A stretch of 64,000 nucleotides of DNA from Rhizobium sp. NXC24 (GTDB taxonomy: Bacteria > Pseudomonadota > Alphaproteobacteria > Rhizobiales > Rhizobiaceae). Positions within the stretch are counted from its first letter, which is position 1, and the number at the start of each line of letters is the position of its first letter. Below, in pieces: positions 37,998 through 45,524 of the stretch. Position numbers and translations under genes: made by a program. The stretch spans positions 2,170,001 through 2,234,000 of the forward strand of contig NZ_CP024314.1 in NCBI RefSeq assembly GCF_002944315.1, in the 5' to 3' direction. The notes under the pieces were generated by a model that was not told the origin of the DNA, did no database searches, and saw only the letters and a list, made by a program, of their open reading frames with translations.

Positions 37998-38848
37998 ACG
38001 ATCAAGGTCCAATTCCAATCCGGTCGGTCGGCATCATCGGCGCCGGACAGATGGGGCTCGGCATTGCCCAAGTCTCCCTCCAAGCTGGGCTTAGCGTACG
38101 GCTTTACGATGTCTCGAACGAGCGCGTCTGCGAGGGTATAGAGAAAGTTCGCCATTCGCTGAGTCGAAAGGTTGGTGAAGATCGGCGTCTGGAGGGAACG
38201 TTCAGCGGTTCGGACTCCATCGGTGACTTGGGCAACTGTGATCTCGTGGTAGAGGCAGCGACAGAAAACGAGAATATTAAGAAAAATATTTTTGAAGGGC
38301 TATGTCCGATCCTGAAGCCCGAGGCGATCCTCGCCACCAATACCTCATCTCTTTCGATCACTCGTCTTGCAAAATCGACGGACCGGCCAGACCGTTTCAT
38401 GGGCATTCACTTTATGAACCCGGTTCCGGTGATGAAGCTCGTTGAGCTAGTAAGAGGAATGGCCACGTCGCAACAAACATACGAGGCGGCCAAAAGCTTC
38501 GCCGCACAGCTCGGCAAACAGGTGACGACCTCAGAAGATTCCCCCGCGTTTATTGTGAATCGAATAATCTTGCCGATGATCAACGAGGCCATTTTTGCGC
38601 TTTACGAGGGTGTCGGAAGCATTGAAGCCATTGATACAGGGGTAAGACTTGGCGCTAACCATCCCATGGGACCGTTGCAATTGGCCGATTTCATAGGTCT
38701 CGACACCTGCCTTGCGATCATGCGAGTGCTGCACGAAGGTTTGGCAGACCCAAAGTACCGGCCTTGTCCTCTCCTCGTGAGATATGTTGAAGCCGGTTGG
38801 CTTGGACGTAAGGCAGGTCGGGGATTTTATGACTATCGTGGTAAATAG
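37994..38848 (+). CDS. 3-hydroxyacyl-CoA (3-hydroxybutyryl-CoA) dehydrogenase
   Basis: A 284-residue protein with the NAD motif GIIGAGQMGLGIAQ at residues 13-26 and the family signature HFMNPVPVMKLVE. The C-terminal domain begins at DSPAFIVNRI. It oxidises 3-hydroxybutyryl-CoA to acetoacetyl-CoA, the step after hydration of crotonyl-CoA. No enoyl-CoA hydratase gene is present in the module, so that step must be supplied elsewhere. It overlaps etfA by four bases and is more AT-rich than etfBA. Confidence 0.88.
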   Translation: MNDQGPIPIRSVGIIGAGQMGLGIAQVSLQAGLSVRLYDVSNERVCEGIEKVRHSLSRKVGEDRRLEGTFSGSDSIGDLGNCDLVVEAATENENIKKNIFEGLCPILKPEAILATNTSSLSITRLAKSTDRPDRFMGIHFMNPVPVMKLVELVRGMATSQQTYEAAKSFAAQLGKQVTTSEDSPAFIVNRIILPMINEAIFALYEGVGSIEAIDTGVRLGANHPMGPLQLADFIGLDTCLAIMRVLHEGLADPKYRPCPLLVRYVEAGWLGRKAGRGFYDYRGK

Positions 38849-38921
38849 ATTGTTCGGGCAGATCAGGTCGATCCTGTCAATTAACCCTTAGAGTTTGCAT
38901 AAAGGATCGTGCGCTCCGTAA

Positions 38922-38943
38922 TTTATGCTAACGTTAGCATAAA
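38922..38943. promoter_or_regulatory. LacI-type operator O1, perfect 22-bp palindrome
   Basis: The central 20 bases are TTATGCTAACGTTAGCATAA. The palindrome is perfect over 22 bp with the central CpG usual for LacI-family operators. It lies 137 bp centre-to-centre upstream of O2, which fits repression by looping in front of the hydroxyacid dehydrogenase gene. Confidence 0.8.
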
Positions 38944-39041
38944 TTTAATGATCGCAACGTCGAGCTATCGATGCGGCGATGCTGGATGCATCCGCGCTCC
39001 GAAACAGTTAGCGACAGCCTCCTATCGATCACCAATTTTCC

Positions 39042-39080
39042 TTGACTCAGATAGCACGCTTGCGCTAACGTTCGCATAAA
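39042..39080 (+). promoter_or_regulatory. Promoter with LacI-type operator O2
   Basis: TTGACT at 39042-39047 could be the -35 box. The operator copy TGCGCTAACGTTCGCA (39061-39076) covers the expected -10 region (TAACGT at 39066, 18-bp spacing). The start codon of the hydroxyacid dehydrogenase gene follows at 39095 with CAGGAGG as RBS. Confidence 0.65.
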
Positions 39081-39094
39081 CAGGAGGATCTTTC

Positions 39095-40057
39095 ATGACT
39101 CGCACCGTGTTGCTGACCGACTACGCATGGCCGGATGACAATGTGGAACGGGAGGTCATTGAGCGAGCCGGATTTACTCTCGTGAGCGGACCCGCAAAAC
39201 CATCCTCGGCCGCCGAAATTGATGCGTTGGCGGTCCAGCATCTGCCGGATGCCATTTTGACCTGCTGGGCCCAGGTCAGCGAAACCGCGATCGCGGCATC
39301 TCCAAATCTCAAGATTGTTGCTCGTCTGGGCGTTGGACTGGATAACATCGCTGTCGACGCAGCCTCGGAGCGCGGCGTCTGGGTGACGAACGTTCCTGAC
39401 TATTGTGTCGCGGAGGTTTCGGATCACGCGGTCGGCTTTGCCATCGCTTGGGCCCGCGGCCTGATCCATTTCGATCGTGAGGTTCGTAGCGGTCATTGGG
39501 ACCCCGCCTCCGCCAACCTTCGTCGACTGTCAGAACTAACCTGCGGCATCGTGGGATTTGGCCGGATTGGCCGAGCAACCGCAGCGAGGATGCAAGCGCT
39601 AGGCTGCAAAGTATTGGCGCACGATCCCTTTGCATCCAACCTCCCTGATAATGTCGAGCTGGTCGATTTTGAAGCCCTTCTTGGCAACAGCGACATCGTC
39701 GTGGTTCATGCGCCGCTTTCCGCATCGACCCACCACCTGATCGATCGGGACGCAGTTTCGAAAATGCGTCGAGGCAGCTTGTTGATCAACGTCAGCCGAG
39801 GCGGGGTTGTCGACACTGCGGCCGTGATCCATGGACTGGAATCCGGCATCCTGAGCGGCGTCGGCCTTGACGTTTTGGAAGATGAGCCGCGCGTTCCGCA
39901 AGAATTGATCAATCACCCTGGGGCGATGATCACCCCGCACGTCGCTTTTTCTTCCGACGCATCGCTCATCGAGTTACGCCGCCGCGCCGCGGAAGAAGTC
40001 GTCAGGGTTCTCTCTGGAGAAATGCCTGAACAGCCCCGCAACACGCCCCGCCGCTAG
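39095..40057 (+). CDS. D-2-hydroxyacid dehydrogenase family protein
   Basis: A 320-residue NAD(P)-dependent dehydrogenase of the D-isomer-specific family (SerA/CtBP-like). The Rossmann motif is GFGRIGRA (154-161). The catalytic residues are Arg235 (INVSRGG), Glu264 (LEDEP) and His282 (TPHVAF). It would reduce a 2-keto acid or oxidise a D-2-hydroxy acid in the cytoplasm. It starts the operon behind operators O1 and O2 and is followed 21 bases later by a kinase-fold gene. The substrate is unknown. Links to an enolase paralogue suggest a phosphorylated or dehydrated hydroxy acid in the same pathway. Confidence 0.87.
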   Translation: MTRTVLLTDYAWPDDNVEREVIERAGFTLVSGPAKPSSAAEIDALAVQHLPDAILTCWAQVSETAIAASPNLKIVARLGVGLDNIAVDAASERGVWVTNVPDYCVAEVSDHAVGFAIAWARGLIHFDREVRSGHWDPASANLRRLSELTCGIVGFGRIGRATAARMQALGCKVLAHDPFASNLPDNVELVDFEALLGNSDIVVVHAPLSASTHHLIDRDAVSKMRRGSLLINVSRGGVVDTAAVIHGLESGILSGVGLDVLEDEPRVPQELINHPGAMITPHVAFSSDASLIELRRRAAEEVVRVLSGEMPEQPRNTPRR

Positions 40058-40078
40058 ATCGCACAGGACACTCAATTC

Positions 40079-41074
40079 ATGTCTGTATCTGAGATGACCA
40101 TTTTCGATGTGTTTTTACAGAAGAGCGGGCTAAAAGAACCTTCAGAGGAAGCAATATACAAGCCTCTGACGGGCGGCGTCTCTTCTGATATCTATCGAGT
40201 TGAGCTTCCCGGGCGGGCCCTCTGCGTAAAACGGGCCCTTCCCAAGCTAAAAGTCGCTACCGACTGGCAAGCCCCGGTATCGAGAAATGAGTACGAATGG
40301 AACTGGATCTCCTTCGTAGCCAAACATTTCCCATCCGCTGTTCCCAAGCCGCTCGCCCATGACCCATCGTCGGGCGTGTTTGCGATGGAATTTCTCCCTG
40401 GCGACGAATATCCACTATGGAAAGCAGAGCTTCTTCAGGGGCATGTTGATCTGAAGGCCGCGGAAATTATCGGTCGACGGATCGGGCAGATTCATTCGGT
40501 GAGTGCGCGTATGCCCGGGCTACCCGAACAGTTCGATTCAACTCGCAACTTTTACGCTCTGCGGCTTGAGCCTTATCTGGTCGCTACCGCGGCCAAACAC
40601 CCATTCATCTCCGATCGTCTATCAGAATTGGTCGACCGTACCGCTAATACAAGGCACGCACTCGTTCATGGGGATGTAAGCCCCAAAAACATTCTCTTGA
40701 GCAAGATCGGCCCCGTCTTCCTGGATGCAGAATGCGCGTGGTTCGGCGATCCGGCCTTCGATTTGGCTTTCTGCCTGAATCACTTACTGTTGAAGAAGCT
40801 CATTGTAGAGAATGCAGCACCTGAGCTTGCGGCGTCCTTCGAGGCGCTGACTTCTGCGTACCTCAATGAGGTAGATTGGGAAGATCGGGAAGCTGTCGAA
40901 GCCCGGACATCGAGCCTTTTACCTGCCCTCTTTCTCGCTCGTGTCGATGGCAAATCGCCGGTCGAATACGTGACAGAGGAAAGCCAACGAATGCTCGTGC
41001 GCAAAGTCGCCGTCCCGTTGATCGCTTCGCCGCGCAGGAAACTGGCTGAAATCGCGCAAGCTTGGTTTTCCTAA
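40079..41074 (+). CDS. APH-fold phosphotransferase (small-molecule kinase)
   Basis: A 331-residue aminoglycoside-phosphotransferase-fold protein. Brenner motif HGDVSPKNILL gives catalytic Asp199 and metal-binding Asn204. DAECAWFGDPAFDLAF gives the second metal Asp217. Lys51 (CVKRAL) is the likely ATP lysine. Members outside the resistance group phosphorylate sugars, homoserine, choline or methylthioribose. It shares a LacI-type operator-controlled operon with a D-2-hydroxyacid dehydrogenase, so it may phosphorylate a hydroxy acid or sugar acid that later meets the enolase paralogue. That link is inference. A hairpin follows its stop directly. Confidence 0.82.
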   Translation: MSVSEMTIFDVFLQKSGLKEPSEEAIYKPLTGGVSSDIYRVELPGRALCVKRALPKLKVATDWQAPVSRNEYEWNWISFVAKHFPSAVPKPLAHDPSSGVFAMEFLPGDEYPLWKAELLQGHVDLKAAEIIGRRIGQIHSVSARMPGLPEQFDSTRNFYALRLEPYLVATAAKHPFISDRLSELVDRTANTRHALVHGDVSPKNILLSKIGPVFLDAECAWFGDPAFDLAFCLNHLLLKKLIVENAAPELAASFEALTSAYLNEVDWEDREAVEARTSSLLPALFLARVDGKSPVEYVTEESQRMLVRKVAVPLIASPRRKLAEIAQAWFS

Positions 41075-41076
41075 CG

Positions 41077-41098
41077 CCAGATAATGCACTATCTGGCT
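41077..41098 (+). other. Stem-loop just after the kinase stop
   Basis: GCCAGATA and TATCTGGC form a perfect 8-bp stem with a 6-base loop three bases after the stop codon. No T-run follows, so it may stabilise the 3' end rather than terminate alone. Confidence 0.5.
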
Positions 41099-41218
41099 GG
41101 CGCAGCTTGCGTCAACGCGACGAACGCCTGCCATCGTGGCAGTGAAATTTTCTTCCAAGATTTGTTGGATTTCGGACCTGCATCGCGGCGGAAGCGGTCA
41201 GTTCTGTAACTGGCTGTT

Positions 41219-41254
41219 AAAGAAAAGCCATCGCCCCTTTTTGGGAGCGATGGC
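41219..41254 (-). terminator. Intrinsic terminator of the minus-strand operon ending at 41297
   Basis: GCCATCGC at 41227-41234 and GCGATGGC at 41247-41254 form a stem. Read on the minus strand the hairpin is followed by TTTTCTTT. It lies 43 bases after the FMN reductase stop, between convergent operons. Confidence 0.75.
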
Positions 41255-41296
41255 AGGCTGGGAACGAATATTTGCTTGATGTGCGGGAGCCTCTGC

Positions 41297-41851
41297 TTAC
41301 ATGAACCGAGCGACCCATACCTCGAACGCATCGAGAAAACTTTCGATGAACTTCTGAGTTCCTTCGTTTAAGAATTCGCCGCTATCCCCCACCAGCTTGT
41401 CTGCGGTGCTAAGATAAACTTCCGGCTGCGGCAGCGTAGGAACGTTGATGTTGGTGAGAATTACGCGGAGTTGAAGCGCCGCTGCCGCACCTCCTATGAG
41501 ACCTGGGGAAGCCCCGGTCACTGCACCGGGCTTGTGATCCCACACGCTCTTCCCGAACGGCCGAGAACCGACTTCGATCGCATTCTTCAATACCGCTGGT
41601 ACGGATCGATTGTACTCGGGCGTTACGAAGATTGCGCCATCGCAAGCCTTGATGCGTTCGCGGAAGGACGTCCACTCCGCCGGCGGCGTCTCCGTCTCCA
41701 GGTCTTGATTGTAGAGCGGAAGATCGCCGATCGGTACGATCTCCAGGTTCAGCCCGCCGGGCGCCACTTTCTGCATTGCACGGGCGAACTTCAGGTTGAT
41801 CGAAGCCTGACGAAGGCTTCCAACCAAGACCGCGATATCTTTCTTGGACAT
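41297..41851 (-). CDS. NAD(P)H-dependent FMN reductase
   Basis: A 184-residue flavodoxin-fold protein of the ChrR/SsuE-like family: IAVLVGSLRQASINLKFARAM (FMN phosphate loop GSLRQAS) and the signature FVTPEYNRSVPAVLKNAIE. It reduces FMN or quinones with NAD(P)H. It is the last gene of the operon starting with the extradiol dioxygenase, where it might keep the dioxygenase iron reduced, reduce a quinone or feed a monooxygenase. The frame stays open far upstream, but that part overlaps the dehydrogenase gene. Confidence 0.87.
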   Translation of the reverse strand: MSKKDIAVLVGSLRQASINLKFARAMQKVAPGGLNLEIVPIGDLPLYNQDLETETPPAEWTSFRERIKACDGAIFVTPEYNRSVPAVLKNAIEVGSRPFGKSVWDHKPGAVTGASPGLIGGAAAALQLRVILTNINVPTLPQPEVYLSTADKLVGDSGEFLNEGTQKFIESFLDAFEVWVARFM

Positions 41852-41904
41852 GTTCTCTCTTTTCGCGTGAGGGAGGCGTCGGTGATAGCCGGCGCCGGTG
41901 ATTG

Positions 41905-43035
41905 TTATTGATAAGCGGCGGGGACCGGAGGAACGACCACGTAGTTGCTGAAGCCGCCATCGCGTTCGCCGATGCCGGAGATGGCTTCGTTCACCCGCTC
42001 GAGCGGATAGATCTTGTGCTCGAGATACGAGAGGTCGAGCGCACCGGTGCGGACCATGTCGGCCATTTCCTGCCCCTGGGCAGCGCTGAACCAGTTGGAG
42101 CCGATGAGCTGAACCTGCTCGTCCATCAGCCACTTCACGTCGACGGGAACATCTTCCGCGACGCCGCCAACGACAACCACACGACCGCCCCGGCGAACCC
42201 CGCGCATGGAGTCGACCACGGTCGCTGCCGGGGCTCTCGCACCCAGCGCACTGATAACGAAGTCCACTCCCTCGCCGCCAGTTTGAGCCTTTGCCCATTC
42301 TCCAGTCGAGCCTTCGCCGAGCAGGATTGTGTCGATGCGGTCGGGAGCGATGGCCTTTATGCGGTCCATCAATTCTTTGTTTCTGCCGGTGCCCAGAATT
42401 TTGGAGAGGCCCATTGCAAGACCGAGCTTGGTGGCTGCGACGCCGAGTGTGCCGGTAATCCCATCGACGAGGCAAACCTGGCCGGGTCCGGCCTGTGCGT
42501 TCTTCAGGGCGCCGTATGATGTACCGAGGTAGCCGAAGCGACCGGCCTGTTCGAAGCTGAGATTATCCGGCAGGCATACGAGGGAATATTCCGGGGCAGT
42601 CATGTACTGGCTGAAGCCGCCGTACGGATAAAGATCAAAGATTCTTTGGCCATCGCGGCTGGTGCTGAAGTACCCATTCAAGGTGTAGTAGCGGCATTGG
42701 CTGCGATTGCCTGACCGGCACGCCTTGCAAGAACCGCAGGATCTGAGGGGGCTGACATAGACACGATCGCCAATTTTGACATTGGTGACCGCCTCGCCGA
42801 CTTCGGCGACGACCCCGGCTGGGTCCAAGCCAAACACTGCCGGAAACTTCGGTAGTGGCTGGTGGGGAAACCAGGTTGGCCAATTATTGATGACGTTGGC
42901 CATGTTGGGCACGATACCGCAAGCCCTGACCTGCACCAGGACGTCGTTGGGCCGGGGCGTGGGAACCGGAATCTCATCCAGCGACATCGGCTGATGCAGA
43001 GCATGCAGCCGAGCGGCGATCATAGTTTTAACCAT
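41905..43035 (-). CDS. Zinc-type alcohol dehydrogenase (MDR family) with altered catalytic zinc site
   Basis: A 376-residue MDR protein. The start MVKTMIAARL is chosen because GGAGGAG lies just before it; the open frame reaches 43125. The structural zinc cysteines are present: Cys100, Cys103, Cys106 and Cys114 (CGSCKACRSGNRSQC). At the catalytic site Cys39 is kept (ACGIVPN), but the usual GHE motif reads GLDP at 69-72. The zinc histidine and glutamate are therefore missing there, as in quinone or enoyl reductases. The Rossmann region is GITGTLGVAATKLG. It probably reduces a carbonyl or conjugated double bond in the pathway. Confidence 0.82.
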   Translation of the reverse strand: MVKTMIAARLHALHQPMSLDEIPVPTPRPNDVLVQVRACGIVPNMANVINNWPTWFPHQPLPKFPAVFGLDPAGVVAEVGEAVTNVKIGDRVYVSPLRSCGSCKACRSGNRSQCRYYTLNGYFSTSRDGQRIFDLYPYGGFSQYMTAPEYSLVCLPDNLSFEQAGRFGYLGTSYGALKNAQAGPGQVCLVDGITGTLGVAATKLGLAMGLSKILGTGRNKELMDRIKAIAPDRIDTILLGEGSTGEWAKAQTGGEGVDFVISALGARAPAATVVDSMRGVRRGGRVVVVGGVAEDVPVDVKWLMDEQVQLIGSNWFSAAQGQEMADMVRTGALDLSYLEHKIYPLERVNEAISGIGERDGGFSNYVVVPPVPAAYQ

Positions 43036-43128
43036 TAACTCCTCCATAGGGACATCGGTCGGACCGTGCCCGACCGAATGCATTTTTTCAGTTTCAGACA
43101 GGTGGGCGGGAGTGCCGGGCGGCATTCG

Positions 43129-44343
43129 TCAGGGGGTCAGGAACTCCTTCCCAGCCGGTCGGAAGTCCGCAGGCCAGACAGTCACCCAATCCTTTCCTTG
43201 AATTTGCTTGAGCTTCGTCGATGGCTTTCCGGCATTGAACTTGCCGTCGAAAGTCCTGGGCCCGACGACCGTCTTGACGGTATTCGAGCGCAACCACGCA
43301 GCCATCGCGGCGTCGTCCAACTTCCCTGCACCTTCTGCTGCCGCTGCAAGGATTTGCCACGCAGCATATTCCACGGCGGCCTGATACTCGGTGCGCGGAT
43401 ACGGGAAACCCGCCGCCTTCGCCTTGCTGTCATATGCGCTTACGAAATCCTGAGCGCCGTCATACTTGAGGAACGGCTCGTGCTCTTCAAACCAGGTCAG
43501 CGAGGTCAAGCCATTCGCTTTAGGGTGAGCTGCGGTCGGGCCGGGTGCCGGGAACAGGTAGAACTGGTTCTTTGGCTGGTAATCGATCCGGCTCATTGCA
43601 TCGAGAAGCTGCACGGCCTCCATTCCGATCGCACCGGACCACAGCAGGTCCGGATCAGCCGCCTTGATGCGGTTGGCGATTGCGCCGAAGTCCTTCGTGC
43701 CGAACTCGTATTCAAGATCCAGCACGTTCTTGATGCCACGCTTCTCAGCGACTTGCTGGCCGCCCTTGGCAATCGTCAGAGCCGACGGAAATTTGCTGGT
43801 GACAAACGCGATCGTCTTGGGAGGGGTCGGCAGGCTCGCATAGGCATCGAGAACGACCTCGGTGTCCGTCAGTTGCGGTTCGGCCCCGATCGGAAGAGAC
43901 GGGAACTGCAGCGGATACGGTGCGAGACTCGGGTCGCCAAGGCTGCTCTGAACAAGCATCTTCTTGAATCGAGCGGCAACGCCCATTGCTGCGATAATCG
44001 AGGACGTGCCATAGGGGCCCATCAGGAGGTCGACCTTGTCGGCCGTCACAAGGCGCTCATAGAGCGTTCGAGCATTGGCGGGAACCGATTGGTCGTCGAG
44101 AAGGACAAACTCCACCTTTCGTCCCAGAATACCGCCTTTGGCGTTGGTCTGTTCAACGAAAACCTCTGCCGCGAGTTTATGGATTGCGCCTACGCCCGCA
44201 AGCGGACCCGTCAACGGCAGCGTTCCGCCAACGCGGATCGGCCCCTCTTGGGCAAAAGCCCTCGGCATCGCGCTGAAGGCAGCCACGGCGGCGGCAGACC
44301 CGAGAAATGCTCGTCTGTTCAGTATAGTGGAATTCGCACTCAT
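43129..44343 (-). CDS. Branched-chain-type ABC substrate-binding protein (LivJ-like)
   Basis: A 404-residue periplasmic-binding protein. A twin-arginine-like signal (LNRRAFLGSAAAVAAF, ending PRAFAQ) precedes IRVGGTLPLTGPLAGVGAIHKLAAEVFVEQTNAKGGILGRKVE, the Peripla_BP_6 start. It belongs functionally to the LivHMGF genes at 47472-50759, although it is in another operon of the same operator set. Proteins of this group in catabolic clusters often bind aromatic carboxylates rather than amino acids. The ligand cannot be named. Confidence 0.87.
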   Translation of the reverse strand: MSANSTILNRRAFLGSAAAVAAFSAMPRAFAQEGPIRVGGTLPLTGPLAGVGAIHKLAAEVFVEQTNAKGGILGRKVEFVLLDDQSVPANARTLYERLVTADKVDLLMGPYGTSSIIAAMGVAARFKKMLVQSSLGDPSLAPYPLQFPSLPIGAEPQLTDTEVVLDAYASLPTPPKTIAFVTSKFPSALTIAKGGQQVAEKRGIKNVLDLEYEFGTKDFGAIANRIKAADPDLLWSGAIGMEAVQLLDAMSRIDYQPKNQFYLFPAPGPTAAHPKANGLTSLTWFEEHEPFLKYDGAQDFVSAYDSKAKAAGFPYPRTEYQAAVEYAAWQILAAAAEGAGKLDDAAMAAWLRSNTVKTVVGPRTFDGKFNAGKPSTKLKQIQGKDWVTVWPADFRPAGKEFLTP

Positions 44344-44425
44344 CTTTTCCTCCCAAGTGCCTCCAGCATGTCATCATGCTCATGACTCTCGCAGCGCGTC
44401 AGTCTCCCGCCGCTGGCGGCAGGTC

Positions 44426-45427
44426 TCACCTCTTCGCCAGCTCTCCTGCGTAGCGTTCCAGCGTCATGGGGTTCGGCATTTTCTCGGGGTGCTCCAACGG
44501 TACTCCCGTAAATTCGCTGGCCTCGAAGAACCACTTCGAGACGGCCGGCATTCCCCAATGCACATTGGTGCTAAGGGACGCCGCGTCCCAACGAATGGGC
44601 TCCAATTCCGCGTCTATCGTGGTGTAGTGATTGTTGAAGAACTCCACCCGATGTCCATCGGGATCGCGCAGATAGACGAACAGGACTCCCGAAGGACCAT
44701 GGCGCCCGGGCCCGCGCTCAACGCTGTCTCCATATCCATAACGGCTGGCAAAGTCGCACACGGCGAAGATGTCGCTGCTTTCCGGAACCGTATAAGCAAA
44801 ATGATGCAGTTGCGGGCCGATGCCAGGCACCAACGCCAGGTCGAGGCAGACACCTTTGCGATACAGGAAGTTCGCAATGAGAGTGTCGCCTGCCGCAATA
44901 TATTCCGAAGTCCGGAAGCCGAGTTCGCCGTAGAATGCACTTAGACCCAGCGGATCGGCAACTATGACCTGGCAATGGTCGAGGCCCTGGGCTCGCGCGC
45001 CACGATGCTCATGCACCTCGAGAAACTTGCGGGGATGGACGCTCATGCTGGAGCAAAGCTCGATGCGGGCGCCCGACGGATCGCTGACAAGCAGGGTCCG
45101 TCCTTGATTTCGAACTTCGACCCATTCCGTCGGAAGCCCCTTCTCTTCAAAAAAGACCTTGGCCTTGTCGAGATCCTCCTCCAGGAACACCCGGTAACCG
45201 ATCCGCCTGCACGCCGGCTTCCCGCCGGTAGGTGCCAGGACAAGACTGTGATGGCAGGCCTCGGACAATCCGCGAAGGTAGGAAACACCGTCCGCGAATT
45301 CTGTTTCGACCAGGCCGCCGACATTGACATAGAAATCTCGGCTGCGCTCCACATCATTGACCTCAAGCACGACATGGCTGAAGCGCGTGATGTTGAAGGG
45401 AGGTTTCAAATTAACAGCCGGAAGCAT
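44426..45427 (-). CDS. Type I extradiol (catechol 2,3-) dioxygenase, VOC fold
   Basis: A 333-residue protein. The start at MLPAVNL is chosen because AGGA lies just before it; an ATG at 45442 is 15 bases upstream. There are two VOC domains. The C-terminal one has the complete iron triad His151 (GLDHCQV), His208 or His209 (QLHHFAY) and Glu262 (GHRVEFF), close to the spacing in homoprotocatechuate 2,3-dioxygenase. A C-terminal tail (residues about 275-333) resembles the lid of that enzyme. It should open a catechol-type ring. The first gene of its operon, directly behind operator O3. Confidence 0.84.
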   Translation of the reverse strand: MLPAVNLKPPFNITRFSHVVLEVNDVERSRDFYVNVGGLVETEFADGVSYLRGLSEACHHSLVLAPTGGKPACRRIGYRVFLEEDLDKAKVFFEEKGLPTEWVEVRNQGRTLLVSDPSGARIELCSSMSVHPRKFLEVHEHRGARAQGLDHCQVIVADPLGLSAFYGELGFRTSEYIAAGDTLIANFLYRKGVCLDLALVPGIGPQLHHFAYTVPESSDIFAVCDFASRYGYGDSVERGPGRHGPSGVLFVYLRDPDGHRVEFFNNHYTTIDAELEPIRWDAASLSTNVHWGMPAVSKWFFEASEFTGVPLEHPEKMPNPMTLERYAGELAKR

Positions 45428-45441
45428 CTCATCCTCATTCA

Positions 45442-45482
45442 TTTTGCTAACGTTAGCATAAAAGGGCCGGATCTTTTGTCAA
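45442..45482 (-). promoter_or_regulatory. Promoter with LacI-type operator O3
   Basis: On the minus strand a consensus -35 TTGACA (45482-45477) is followed after 16 bp by TATGCT (45460-45455). The palindrome TGCTAACGTTAGCA (45445-45458) overlaps this -10 box. Binding there would block the promoter of the dioxygenase operon. Confidence 0.8.
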
Positions 45483-45524
45483 CGCCTGTTTTTGAGCGAG
45501 ACCCGCAGCCGGCCCATCGAAATT

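Noticed and set aside
40079..41074. APH-fold gene as an antibiotic-resistance determinant
   Set aside because: It is in a catabolic operon with operator control and lacks any resistance-gene context; a metabolic kinase is more likely.
43066..44385. 439-codon plus-strand frame opposite the LivJ-like gene
   Set aside because: Mirror of a clear binding-protein gene; arginine-rich with no recognisable domain.
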